DNA of 64,000 nucleotides from Anatilimnocola floriformis (GTDB taxonomy: Bacteria; Planctomycetota; Planctomycetia; Pirellulales; Pirellulaceae): contig NZ_JAMLFW010000001.1 in the NCBI RefSeq assembly GCF_024256385.1, positions 6,138,001 to 6,202,000 on the forward strand, read 5' to 3'. A program made the position numbers and the translations under genes. Of the stretch, positions 54,256-63,700 are shown piece after piece. The stretch's first letter is position 1. Each line of letters begins with the position of its first letter. The notes under the pieces are model-generated. The model worked only from the letters and a program-made list of their open reading frames with translations, was not told the DNA's origin and did not search any database.

Positions 54256-55314
54256 TCAAGGCGCTTTTGAGCCCAAAAGAGGCCGATAGATCCATTCCGA
54301 GTCGAGTCGCTCGTTGGCTTTGAACAGGCCAAACACCTTAGCTTGCTCGGCGGCATCGGCATCGATCCGCATGCCGTAGCGAACTTCCCCTTCGTTCTCG
54401 GCGATGGCATCGCCAGGCCGCCAAAAGTTCAGCCGCAGCGTCTTCAGGCTCGTCTGGCGAGCACTGCCGGGGACATCGCCGGCCTTGAACTTGCCGGCTG
54501 GATCTTCGTATTGATAGGCGTTCGTCAGTCCTTGAATGTAGATGCTGAAGTAATCGGTCCGCGGATCGACATCTTCCCACATCACGACGCCCCACACGCT
54601 CTTGTCCGAATCGGGCGTGCTGACGGGAATGGCCACTTCGGTGATCGACTGCGAATCGTACAGCGGCGTCTTGTTGTCGCCGGGAAACTCGCGGGCCCGA
54701 ATCGGCCCCATCGCGGCGGGAATGACCCGATCGAGATATTGCTTGTTGAACTCGACCGCATCGAGCACAAAGTGCGGAAAGAACCGCAACTCGTCGGTTT
54801 CCTTACCGAGCACATTGATCGTGTTCGTCGTTTCCTTTCCTTCCACTTCATGTGGGCGGTTGAATTTAGGTTCGAGTGGCTTCTTAGCCGGCTTCCAATG
54901 TCCGCCGTTGTTCTTCACCTTATAAACCATGTACCAAATCAGCTTCTTCTGAATCTTGCCGTTGGCTTGGGGCATTTCGACTTCGACCATGCGGAACGGC
55001 TTGAACGAGAACTCGAGGTTCCAAATCGTTCGCCGCAGAATGCTGACCTTGGCCCGTTCAAAAGCGGTGTTGCTCTTGGGGCTTAGATTGGGCTTGTAGT
55101 CGAGATCGGGAATCGCGAGCACTTCGACGAGTGGCCGCGGCCCGCTGAACATTTCGACGTCTTCGGGGGCCGGCGGAATGGTCGTGAGCACGCCCGGCGC
55201 AAGACGCCGCTGCTGAGCCAGCGCAGGAACCTGCAGCAACGCGATTCCCAGCACGAGAAATGCCAGGCAAGCCAAGGCAAAGCGAAGGTTTTTCATAGGG
55301 ACCATCGACGACAT
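54256..55314 (-). CDS. Secreted protein of unknown function
   Basis: A 352-residue protein with a signal peptide (hydrophobic core about 11-27, cleavage likely near ALAQQ). The mature part is mixed alpha/beta with IWYMVYKVKNNGGHW, ELRFFPHFVLDAVEF and VWGVVMWEDVDPRTDYFSIY. Three candidate starts (ATG 55314, 55305, 55296) all keep the signal; no strong ribosome site picks one. I recognise it only as a planctomycete-type conserved exported protein. It occupies the place where rplU is usually found upstream of rpmA. Confidence 0.75.
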   Translation of the reverse strand: MSSMVPMKNLRFALACLAFLVLGIALLQVPALAQQRRLAPGVLTTIPPAPEDVEMFSGPRPLVEVLAIPDLDYKPNLSPKSNTAFERAKVSILRRTIWNLEFSFKPFRMVEVEMPQANGKIQKKLIWYMVYKVKNNGGHWKPAKKPLEPKFNRPHEVEGKETTNTINVLGKETDELRFFPHFVLDAVEFNKQYLDRVIPAAMGPIRAREFPGDNKTPLYDSQSITEVAIPVSTPDSDKSVWGVVMWEDVDPRTDYFSIYIQGLTNAYQYEDPAGKFKAGDVPGSARQTSLKTLRLNFWRPGDAIAENEGEVRYGMRIDADAAEQAKVFGLFKANERLDSEWIYRPLLGSKAP

Positions 55315-55475
55315 TCCGCCAGAAACAAAAATGCAGCCGTTTAGTATAGTTCCCGCCTGGGCGAACTCCTAGCAAACGCCATTTTTCGAACCGTGGGCAA
55401 CTCAACGATTCGTCGCGCCACCGCCTGCCTATTCCCGATATTCGCTACGACCCTCCGGCCGGGTTCATGGCGACC

Positions 55476-56294
55476 TCAGCCCAACCGCCAAAATTCCGCC
55501 CAACTCCGATAAATCTCCTGCCCCACCGCCGTGCGGAAGATCGTCTCGCCGTAACACTTGTCCGCCGGCAGGTGATCCCAATTGGTGCGGAACTCCCGCA
55601 GGGTCACGCTGCTGTTGGCCACCAGTCGTTGCCATTGCTGCGGATCGCCAGAGTCGCCGGTCGGGACGCCGGTTTCGGTCGGACGTTCCAGATCGGCCAA
55701 GACGCCCAGCGGATGGAGCGGCCACAGCGCGTCGGCTTCGACGCAGGCCAGCGCCAACCGGTCGTCACTCAAGGGCCAAGGCTGACCAAGTTTCCACGCG
55801 TCATGCCGGGCGATCAAATCTGCACACCGCTCGATCTCGGTGGCATTCAAAAGTGGCTGACCGCCAGAAGTCACCGTGGGCAAAACCTCGCGCGCATTCG
55901 CCGCTCCTTCGGCCATGTGCCGTTCGCGCTGTTGGGCTTTGAGTCCCAGCAGCCGCACACGACTTGCTTCATCGGCTGCGGCGCGAATCTCAAGTTCAGT
56001 GATGCGATGAATGAACGCAGCGTCGTGAAAGAACACGAACGCAATGCCCGCGCGCTTGTCCGTCGTCGTCAGCGGTTCCCCTGCAGCGATGCGGAGAAAA
56101 TTGTCGAGCACCACAAATTCGTGCTCTTGGCGATTATCTTCCGCTGTGCGCTGACCAATCCAGCCGCGCCACGCCGCGTCGGCAACCGCGAGCACAACGG
56201 CCGAAAGTTCCTGCCGTTCCTGCTCGCTGCCAACATGTTGCAGCGAGCTTTGCAACATCTGCTGCAATCGCGCCGGAATTGCCGTGCTCGTCAT
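55476..56294 (-). CDS. HD-domain-like protein of unknown function
   Basis: A 272-residue protein. Possible metal ligands follow the HD-superfamily order: His57, His90-Asp91 (FFHDAAFIH), His164 (RHDAWKLG) and Asp188 (EADALW). This would predict a metal-dependent phosphohydrolase, but similarity is by pattern only and a deoxyribonuclease or signalling role cannot be chosen. The gene directly abuts hisH (start codon next to its stop), so co-transcription and translational coupling with hisH are likely. Confidence 0.65.
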   Translation of the reverse strand: MTSTAIPARLQQMLQSSLQHVGSEQERQELSAVVLAVADAAWRGWIGQRTAEDNRQEHEFVVLDNFLRIAAGEPLTTTDKRAGIAFVFFHDAAFIHRITELEIRAAADEASRVRLLGLKAQQRERHMAEGAANAREVLPTVTSGGQPLLNATEIERCADLIARHDAWKLGQPWPLSDDRLALACVEADALWPLHPLGVLADLERPTETGVPTGDSGDPQQWQRLVANSSVTLREFRTNWDHLPADKCYGETIFRTAVGQEIYRSWAEFWRLG

Positions 56295-56924
56295 TTAAAC
56301 TGCCGCCGCAACTGGCAACGCGGCAAAATTCTTCAGCAATTTCAGTCCGTCGGCTTGGCTCTTTTCCGGGTGAAACTGCGTGGCAAAGAGATTGTCCTTC
56401 CACACCGCAGCGCAGAACGGACCGCCGTAATCGGCTTCGATGGCGACGATGTTGCGATCTTCGGGCGCCACGTAGTACGAGTGGACGAAGTAGAAAAACG
56501 TGTCCTGAGCCGTTTCGCTCAGCACCGGCGCGGGCTGCAAGATGCGGCCTTTGTTCCAGCCCATGTGCGGCACTTTGAATTCGTGCGGCAGATCGAATCG
56601 CTGCACCTTGCCGCGAAGAATGCCGAGCCCTTCGTGCTCACCACCCTCGTAGCCCACATCAAAGAGCATCTGCAAACCAAGGCAAATGCCCAAAAACGGC
56701 TGATTCGCGGCAACGGCGTCGCGAATGAGCGGCACAAAGTCGCGGCGGCGGAGCTCGGCAATCGCATCGCCAAACGCGCCAACGCCGGGAAGGACGATTT
56801 TGTCGGCCGGGCCAATTTGCCGCGGATCGGCGACGATTTCGGCAGCGACGCCGACGCGTTCAAAGCCCTTCTGCACGCTCCGCAAATTCCCCATCTGGTA
56901 ATCGATGATGGCCACGCGGCTCAT
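56295..56924 (-). CDS. hisH: Imidazole glycerol phosphate synthase, glutaminase subunit HisH
   Basis: A 209-residue class I glutamine amidotransferase of histidine synthesis that supplies ammonia to HisF. Visible motifs are IIDYQMGNLRSVQKGFE, LPGVGAFGDAI, the nucleophile Cys81 in FLGICLGLQML, PHMGWN and the His-Glu pair in TQFHPEKSQ. The length is normal. hisF is not adjacent in the window, unlike most his operons. Confidence 0.95.
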   Translation of the reverse strand: MSRVAIIDYQMGNLRSVQKGFERVGVAAEIVADPRQIGPADKIVLPGVGAFGDAIAELRRRDFVPLIRDAVAANQPFLGICLGLQMLFDVGYEGGEHEGLGILRGKVQRFDLPHEFKVPHMGWNKGRILQPAPVLSETAQDTFFYFVHSYYVAPEDRNIVAIEADYGGPFCAAVWKDNLFATQFHPEKSQADGLKLLKNFAALPVAAAV

Positions 56925-57083
56925 GCGAAGCTTTCTTTGTTAGTGCCGAAACATTGCGAGCCACGGCGCGACTCGCTTACCGACAAATTTTACTCGCGCG
57001 CAGATTGGCTGCAACCTTGGGACACTTCGCTCGCTCGCCAGGTTCGCCGCCGTAGCTGCGATTTATGCGAGTGCAAACGGCAA

Positions 57084-57410
57084 CTAAGCCACACTGCGAT
57101 TTTGAATGCGAACCAACTGCGTGCGGGCGGCATTCCGAACGTTTTCGGGAATGTCGGTCATCGCGGTCAACTGCTTGAGATCGGCGACAGCTTGCGTGTC
57201 GTCCTTGCGAGAAGAATGAGCCAGGGCGCGATTGAAAAGGGCCCGGGCTTTCGTTTCGCTGCTGGCCGTCGTCGAGCGCATTAGCTCGGTGTAGAGTTTG
57301 ATCGCTTCCTCAGGCTGCTTTTCGTTGGCCAGGGTCATGGCCTTGCTCATGAGATTTTCGTCGCGACCGGCGCGGCTGAACCAATTCTGGAGTCGCTTCA
57401 AGAATTCCAT
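57084..57410 (-). CDS. Small TPR-like protein
   Basis: A 108-residue protein with helical repeat character: ANEKQPEEAIKLYTELM and ETKARALFNRALAHSSRKDD followed by AVADLKQLT match two TPR-like hairpins. There is no signal or membrane segment. It lies 39 nt downstream of the next minus-strand gene and may share its transcript. A partner-binding role is inferred from the fold. Confidence 0.7.
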   Translation of the reverse strand: MEFLKRLQNWFSRAGRDENLMSKAMTLANEKQPEEAIKLYTELMRSTTASSETKARALFNRALAHSSRKDDTQAVADLKQLTAMTDIPENVRNAARTQLVRIQNRSVA

Positions 57411-57449
57411 GGTTCACCGCGCAGTACGAAAGCCTCGGGTCAGCCAAAG

Positions 57450-57749
57450 TTACTCGGGGCGGCGCACTTCGTAGCGCGTCATGTTGTTCAGCTTTTGCGG
57501 CAGTTCCTTCACCAGGCAAGTCCGACGGCACTCGGCGATCGATTCGGGATATTCGACCCACGCACCGCCGTGAAAGTGAAAGGTCTTCTTCGCGGAGTCT
57601 TCGGCGATGATGATGGCCTTGCCGTAAACCGTGGGAGCCACGGGCTCAGACGGAATGATGGAAGCCAGTGAATGTCGGCGAGTGTCGGACGGTGGGCGAG
57701 TCGCCTGTTGTCGTTTATTCGGCTGCGGAGCGCGTCTTTTTTGGGGCAT
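57450..57749 (-). CDS. Small basic protein of unknown function
   Basis: A 99-residue protein with a basic, unstructured first third (MPQKRRAPQPNKRQQATRPP) and a compact second part with FHFHGGAWVEYPESIAECRR and NNMTRYEVRRPE. I do not recognise a family. It is 39 nt upstream of the TPR-like gene on the same strand. Confidence 0.6.
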   Translation of the reverse strand: MPQKRRAPQPNKRQQATRPPSDTRRHSLASIIPSEPVAPTVYGKAIIIAEDSAKKTFHFHGGAWVEYPESIAECRRTCLVKELPQKLNNMTRYEVRRPE

Positions 57750-57879
57750 AGTTACTTTCGGAGCGCGAAAGAAGAAGAGAACGCAGCCAGGGCTGCGTTC
57801 TCGGTTATCAAAACGTGTTTATCGTCGACCGAAGTCGAGTATTGATCGTCGACCGTAGTCGATGTCGACAGCAGTCGAT

Positions 57880-58269
57880 TTAGTAACGACGACCGCCGCC
57901 GCCACCACCGTAGCCGCCGCCACCGCCGCCACCACCACCGTAGCCGCCGCCACCGCCACCGCGACCACCACGGCCGCCGCCGCCACCACCGTAACCACCA
58001 CCGCCGCCGCCACTGCGTTCTTCACGCGGGCGAGCTTCGTTGACGGTCAACGAACGTCCATCGACGTCCTTCGAGTTGAGGCCGTTGATCGCAGCCTGGG
58101 CCTGGCTGTTATCCGACATTTCGACGAAGCCGAAACCCTTGCTGCGACCGGTGTCGCGATCCATGACCACTTGGGCGCTCTTCACCTGACCGAATTCGCT
58201 GAACAGTTGTTCGAGCGATTCATTGGTGGTGCTGTAGCTGAGATTACCGACATACAAACGCATTGCCAC
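57880..58269 (-). CDS. Glycine-rich RRM RNA-binding protein
   Basis: A 129-residue protein with one RNA-recognition motif. RNP2 is LYVGNL (5-10) and RNP1 is SKGFGFVEM (about 43-51). A tail of about 40 residues of Gly with interspersed Tyr and Arg follows. The domain order matches cyanobacterial and planctomycete cold-inducible Rbp-type proteins. GTG 58269 has an AGGA site 7-8 nt upstream; ATG 58263 is the alternative. Probable RNA chaperone, by family. Confidence 0.9.
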   Translation of the reverse strand: MAMRLYVGNLSYSTTNESLEQLFSEFGQVKSAQVVMDRDTGRSKGFGFVEMSDNSQAQAAINGLNSKDVDGRSLTVNEARPREERSGGGGGGYGGGGGGRGGRGGGGGGYGGGGGGGGGYGGGGGGRRY

Positions 58270-58764
58270 AATACAATTCCTGCAAACCTAACGAGGGCCC
58301 TTCGAAGTGCTTTCTGGGCCAAAAGAAAGAGAACCAGCGTGGTGGTCCGCCAAGTGGGAAGGGCGAAGCAAGGGGCGGCGAACAAGGACAGAAAATGGCC
58401 CGCAGCGCTTTGGTCGTCAGACCGACTACCCCGTTTGTAGCAGCCCCGGAAGCCGCTGCCCAGCACAATTGCCATTTCCCAGGACCGATTTCGGGAATAA
58501 TTCGCCGCAAACTCATTTGCAAGTTGTGCTGTCAGCCTGGGTGAGGGAGACTGAAGTCATCATTCCAGATGTCAAACGCCGCAAAAATTCGGTTTTCGGC
58601 GCTACATTTCGCAACCTCTTGGCTTGGAAGACTAAGAACCGCCTGGCATTGACTGGTCTTCGCCACGCCATGCCGCGCAGCTCACTCAGAGCGTGCCCAT
58701 TCACACAGCCCCTTGAAGTCCTGGCGCCGCGCCGAACTCGCTGCCGCCGATCGGGAGAACTGTT
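58270..58764. other. Intergenic region of 495 bases without a supported gene
   Basis: This gap holds the probable upstream region of the RRM gene on one strand and the leader of the zinc-knuckle gene on the other. Open frames here lack homology, codon bias and ribosome sites. I see no clear RNA gene or strong repeat. Confidence 0.5.
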
Positions 58765-58923
58765 GTGAGTGAGAAAAAGCCAACGCCTGTCTTTCGCGCC
58801 CTGATCCCCAATCTGTGCCCCGTCTGCGGCAAAGCTTCGTACAGCAAATCGGGCGAACATCCGCAATGCTCGCAACAACGGGCCGACGGCGTGTTCAAGG
58901 CGAAGTATAAGTTGCCGAAGTAA
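58765..58923 (+). CDS. Small zinc-knuckle protein (52 residues)
   Basis: A short gene from GTG 58765 with a GGGAGA site 7 nt upstream. The protein VSEKKPTPVFRALIPNLCPV... carries CPVCGKASYS followed by GEHPQC, giving a C-x2-C...H-x2-C set that could bind one zinc ion. The end is basic (VFKAKYKLPK). I associate similar short proteins with planctomycetes, but function is unknown. A nucleic-acid or protein contact role is a guess. Confidence 0.65.
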   Translation: MSEKKPTPVFRALIPNLCPVCGKASYSKSGEHPQCSQQRADGVFKAKYKLPK

Positions 58924-58948
58924 CTCGCCCCGTTTCTTTGTATCCTGT

Positions 58949-59039
58949 GTAGGTCAGGCACTTCAGTGCCAGACAAATGCGTTCCCGCGCCTTCGCGCTC
59001 ACACACCCGCATTCGTCCGGCACTGCACTGCCGACCTAC
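58949..59039. repeat. Inverted-repeat element with GTAGGTC ends
   Basis: GTAGGTCAGGCACTTCAGTG (58949 onward) and its inverse CACTGCACTGCCGACCTAC (to 59039) form imperfect arms of about 21 nt around a 48-nt spacer. Size and structure are those of a small non-coding repeat (MITE-like or REP-like). It lies just before the isomerase-like gene. Confidence 0.6.
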
Positions 59040-59045
59040 TCATTC

Positions 59046-59945
59046 ATGCAACCCCGCATCTCTGCTTTCCCCAAGTGCTATCTCGAACAAATCGCCGGCC
59101 CGCAGCCGACGATGACGGTCTTTGAATGGATCGAGCAATCGCGGCAACTCGATGCCGACGGCCTCGAGATGTACGACGGCTTTTTCCGCAGCCTCGAGCC
59201 CGCCTATCTCGACTCCGTCGGCGCTGCCATCGAAGCCACCGGCCGACGAATGCCGATGCTCTGCTGCTCGCCCGACTTCACCAATCCTGATGCGGACGCG
59301 CGAAAACGGGCCGTCGACAAACATATCCAACTGATCGAAGTAACGAAACGCCTTGGCGGTGCCGGCGCTGTTTGTCGCGTGCTGAGCGGCCAGCGCTATC
59401 CCGAGGTCGCCCGCCAACAAGGAATCGGCTGGGTCGTCGAATGCATCGAGCAGTTGATTCCCATCGCCCGTGAACACGACGTGATTCTCGGCATCGAGAA
59501 CCATTACAAAGACGGCTTTTGGAAGTATCCCGAATTCGCGCAGAAGCAGGACGTCTTCCTCGAACTCGTCTCCGCGATCTCCGAGCGCAAGCACTTCGGC
59601 GTGCAGTACGACCCGTCGAACGCCATCGTCGCCGGCGATGACCCGCTCGACCTGCTGCGGCACATCGCCGACCGCGTCGTCAGCATGCACGCCAGCGATC
59701 GCTTCCTCGCCGAGGGCACGACCCTCGCCGAGCTGAAGCAAAACGACGGCACACTCGGCTACTCGCCGAACCTCCGCCACGGCGTGACTGGCCGCGGCTT
59801 GAACGACTACGACACGATCTTCCGCATTCTCGCCCAACACCATTACACCGGCTGGATCAGCATCGAAGACGGCATGAACGGCATGGGTGAAATGGCCGAG
59901 TCGCTGGCCTTCCTACGCCGCAAAATCGCCGAGCATTTTGCTTAA
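59046..59945 (+). CDS. Xylose-isomerase-like TIM-barrel protein (sugar phosphate isomerase/epimerase)
   Basis: A 299-residue protein from ATG 59046 (MQPRISAFPKCYLEQIAG); the longer frame runs into the repeat and is not supported. The AP_endonuc_2 fold shows ADGLEMYDGFF, GIENHYKDGFW, GVQYDPSNAIVAG and a metal-binding His/Glu set (HASDR, ISIEDGMNGM). Members isomerise or epimerise sugars or inositol intermediates with a divalent metal; the substrate is not readable here. The family often accompanies Gfo/Idh/MocA dehydrogenases, one of which lies 31 kb upstream. Confidence 0.88.
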   Translation: MQPRISAFPKCYLEQIAGPQPTMTVFEWIEQSRQLDADGLEMYDGFFRSLEPAYLDSVGAAIEATGRRMPMLCCSPDFTNPDADARKRAVDKHIQLIEVTKRLGGAGAVCRVLSGQRYPEVARQQGIGWVVECIEQLIPIAREHDVILGIENHYKDGFWKYPEFAQKQDVFLELVSAISERKHFGVQYDPSNAIVAGDDPLDLLRHIADRVVSMHASDRFLAEGTTLAELKQNDGTLGYSPNLRHGVTGRGLNDYDTIFRILAQHHYTGWISIEDGMNGMGEMAESLAFLRRKIAEHFA

Positions 59946-59975
59946 CTGTAGTCCCGCCTTCAGGCGACGTCTCTT

Positions 59976-60021
59976 CCTCACTCCCTCTCCTCAGTACTCC
60001 GGGGAGAGGGCCGGGGTGAGG
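59976..60021. repeat. REP-like hairpin (CCTCACTCCCTCTCC ... GGGTGAGG)
   Basis: Inverted arms CCTCACTCCCTCTCC and GGAGAGGGCCGGGGTGAGG surround TCAGTACTCC. The central part is GC-rich. Elements of this pattern are widespread intergenic repeats in many GC-rich bacteria. Confidence 0.6.
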
Positions 60022-60525
60022 GGCTAACCCGCAACTAGACTTCTCCTGCGCAAAGTTACGTCAACCCAAATCGACCTAACTCCCTCTCTCCATTCCCATC
60101 GCCCGCCCGCCAACTACCCACAATTCACCTCGGCATCAACCACCAACCCCCTCATTCCAAGGGGCTCTTTTATAACAGGGAATGCAATTTCCAAAACGCT
60201 CCCCAACGACTTTCCAGACAACAGCTTGCGACGATTTGTGGCTGCAATATCACACTCAAGATATAACGAAATATCACCCCCGCGATTTCGGTCCAACCCG
60301 CCGCGCTAACGCCCGCCCCTTCAAACCTCGCCGCGCGACTTACGTCAAACGCCCAACGCGTTTCCCAACCACCAAGATGCCAAAGAACGCCCGCTAAAAC
60401 TCTTCCCACCGCGCAGCAGCCACCCACCCACGCTCAGTCTGAACCCCAAGCGTGCTGCCAAATTGCTCTCCACATTAGACTCAATGTCGTTGACAACTCT
60501 GGTCAATATTTGTGGTTATTTGTAA

Positions 60526-60547
60526 CCATTCACGCTGGCGTGAATGG
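60526..60547. repeat. Perfect 10-bp dyad upstream of the defence-like gene
   Basis: CCATTCACGC-TG-GCGTGAATGG is a perfect hairpin with a 2-nt centre, about 180 nt before the ATG at 60729. It may be an operator, a terminator or a dispersed repeat. Confidence 0.55.
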
Positions 60548-60728
60548 CTACGGTTATTTCCGAAAACCCACACCGATCTTGCAGCACCGCAGATTTGGAA
60601 CTTGTCTGTCCATTCGGAAACTGAATGCGAGTGCCTGACGACTGATCCAATCCATACTCCGATTCATTCGAATTGCTTTACTGCTACAACATTGAAAGCG
60701 TTCCGCACGACCTCCCTCCAAGGTTGCC

Positions 60729-63700
60729 ATGTCTACCCCTCTCGACATTACCGGCGGCGACATCGCGCTTCTCAACGATTCTGATTTCCGAGTACTCGTT
60801 CGCGGTCTCTGTGAGGCGGACTTACGCATAGCTGGCCATTCATTGCTGGGAGTTGACACCGGCGGCAATCAAAATGCAGGCGACGGTGGACTAGATGTCG
60901 TTGTAACGCTCAATCACGAACCGCCGGCAAACAGCTTCATTCCTAGGAGGAACACTGGAATCCAGGTCAAGACTTCTCCGATGCCAAAGGGGAAAATCAC
61001 GGCAGAAATGCGGCCTAAAAATGTGTTGCGAGAGGAGATCAAGGAGCTGGTCGCAAAGAACGGCGCATATGTCATTGCCTGCTCAAAAGACTCGCTTAGT
61101 CAGACAATGCTGAAGCAACGACTTGGTGCGATGAAAACTGCACTTGGACGAGCCAAAGGTTTCAACTCGACCGCGTTGCATTTCCTCGATCAAAACAAGA
61201 TCGCTCAGTGGGTAGGCTGCCATCCGTCTTGGGGCGCGTGGGTACGGACACAAATTGGTCGGCCAATTGCAGGCTGGAGACCTCTTGGCAACTGGTCGCG
61301 TTCGCCACAAGACGACGACGAGTACATCATCGATGATCACGTGCGATTCTTTGACCGTCGCAACGCCGACCTCCGTGGAAGTAGCGTATTGGATGGCATA
61401 CGCACTCTGCGCACTTCGCTGTCGAGCGCGCAAGCTTGTGTACGGATCGCAGGATTATCGGGTATAGGCAAAACGCGGTTTGTCCAATCGCTTTTCGATC
61501 CTCGGGTGGCCGAAAATCCACTCAACCCGGATTGGGCCTTGTACGCAGACATGTCCGACGATCCACACCCATCGCCGGTCGTGATGGCAACGGCACTTCT
61601 TGCGGCAGGAACACCCATGCACTTGGTGGTGGATAATTGTCCGCGAGATTTGCACAAGAAGCTCGCAGATATCTGCACGCAACCCAACAGCCGTTTGAAT
61701 TTAGTAACAGTTGAATATGATGTCCGTGACGACATCTACGATGATAGCATTGTATTCAAGCTTGAGCCCGCGAGTGATCAACTAATAGAGACGCTGCTTG
61801 AGCGGCGGTTTCCGGAAATCAGTGAAGTCAATCGACGCCAGATTGCGGCCTTTTCCGGAGGCAATTCGCGGTTGGCAATAGCCATCTCTAAGACAGTGAA
61901 ACCAAATGAGTCAATCGGACACCTTCGCGATTTGGAGCTTTTTGACCGACTATTCCAGCAGCGAAACACCGCAGACCACGGCCTAAGAAAGTCTGCTGAG
62001 GTTTGTTCGCTTGTTTACTCCTTCGACGTCGAAGAAGCGTCGCCTGGTTCTGAACTAGCATCACTCGCGTGCTTGGGACAAAAGGCGCCAGTGGTGCTGT
62101 ATTCCGATATTGCAGAACTGCGAATGCGCGATTTAGTGCAGGCACGCGGGCCATTTCGTGCCGTGTTGCCGCATGCGCTCGCAAACGCAATGGCGAGTTG
62201 CGAGCTTGAGACCCTGCCTATAGCGCGACTGCTCGCGCACTTTATTGCCGGCCCACCGCGACTGCTGCAATCTTTTTGCCACCGTCTCAGCTTCTTAGTT
62301 AGCTCCCCTGTTGCTAGAAGAATCGCAAGCGAACTTCTTAGTCAAATCGAAGACTCTCTAGCGCACATAGATAAACACAGAGTCACGCTGCTTGAATACA
62401 TCGCTCCGGTGGTGACGGAAGAAACGCTGAAAGCTTTCGAACGTGCGTCAAAAACGCTCGGAAGTGACTTCGTTGGAAGTCACATGCAGACTCACCGCTG
62501 GAGTATTTGCAAGATACTCTGGCATATTGCCTACAACGAGAAGCACTTCCGCCGAGCTACCAATATCCTAATAGAGTTTGCCATAAACGAGACGAAAGAT
62601 AGTTCCGCTCCCGGCCAGCACTTCCTGCGGATCCTGTTTCAATCACGCTATTCTGGGACTAAGGCCTCACCAGAACTGCGAGCTCAAGTTGTTTCGGATT
62701 TACTCAGTTCACCCGAAAGCAAGAGACAATCGCTGGGTGTAGAACTATTCTCCGCTGCTCTTGAAGATGAACCGCGAGCAATATTTGACTCGTTTGAGTT
62801 TGGAGCTTGCGATCGAGACTACGGACTCTCGCTGACCACGCGCGCCGAAATCAGAGAGTGGTTTGCGCAGTTCTTTAATATCGTGCTGCACTTTGGCTGT
62901 AGTGCTTCGGTGGTTTCGGAACAAGTAAGAAGTCGCTTTGCAGAGCGTTTATTTGGTGTTTGGGTTCACGTTGGGCTGCACGACGAGGTGTCCGACGTAG
63001 CGCGACGACTTCATAGTCATCGGCCTTGGACAGATGGCTGGGGGGTTATTCGTATGATCCTTCAATACCGTCACCAACTATCCAAAGCTTGCGTAGACGC
63101 AGCAGTGCTCCTTAACGAAGAATTCGCTCCGAAGGACTTTATTGCAAAAATTAGAGCGATTGCGCTTTCAAATACGCGCGATATACCGGAACCAGGCGAT
63201 GCAAATGAAGAATTCGACATTTGCTCAGCCTATGAGCGTTCATATAAGGTTGCTTTTGACCTCGGAGTTGAATTGGCGACTGAGTGCAGTGACGAATTGA
63301 AGGACTTGCTTCCAGAAATCGTACGGAGCGGTGGCCCAAGAGTATTTTCGTTTGCGCAAGGGATTGCAAGCGGCATCAATGAACCTGATGGTCTACTTGA
63401 TGTTTTCATCGATACATATCTCGCACTCCCGAATCGCGGCCGTGAAATGACTGCAATTCACGGCGTTATGGTGGAACTTTGGCGGCGTAAACGTGAGCTA
63501 GTCACCAGTGCAGTTGAGCGACTTTCGCACGAGCCACAGTTTGCCACGTTTTTGCCCGAGTTACAGCTTCAATTTTGGACTGACGGTGACGCTGCTGCCA
63601 TTCGGCTGAATCGCGCAATCGGTTCGGGGCTGGTCGACGCATTCGCATTCCGACGAATCACGTACCAAGTCATTCAGCGCAAGCTTGGAGATCAACGGCT

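Larger units (their letters stand above)
59946..60728. other. Repeat-bearing intergenic region of 783 bases
   Basis: This holds a REP-like hairpin (59976-60021), a CCATTCACGC dyad (60526-60547) and otherwise C- and A-rich sequence. A frame at 60182-60397 lacks a ribosome site and has a composition unlike a gene. It separates the housekeeping genes from the nuclease-NTPase gene and may mark the edge of an island. Confidence 0.6.

Noticed and set aside
55467-57284. 605-codon plus-strand frame over hisH and the HD-like gene
   Set aside because: It runs through three minus-strand genes, of which hisH is certain.
57862-58440. Thr/Ala-rich plus-strand and Ala/Val-rich minus-strand frames over the RRM gene
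   Set aside because: Both are reverse or shifted readings of the Gly codon repeats of the RRM tail.
58307-58768. 153-codon plus-strand frame before the zinc-knuckle gene
   Set aside because: No ribosome site or domain, and it overlaps the start of the better-supported zinc-knuckle gene.
60182-60397. 71-codon frame in the gap before the nuclease-NTPase gene
   Set aside because: Biased, basic composition, no ribosome site and no recognisable motif.
61083-62190. Small minus-strand frames inside the nuclease-NTPase gene
   Set aside because: They are shadows of the long plus-strand frame, which has a consistent domain order.
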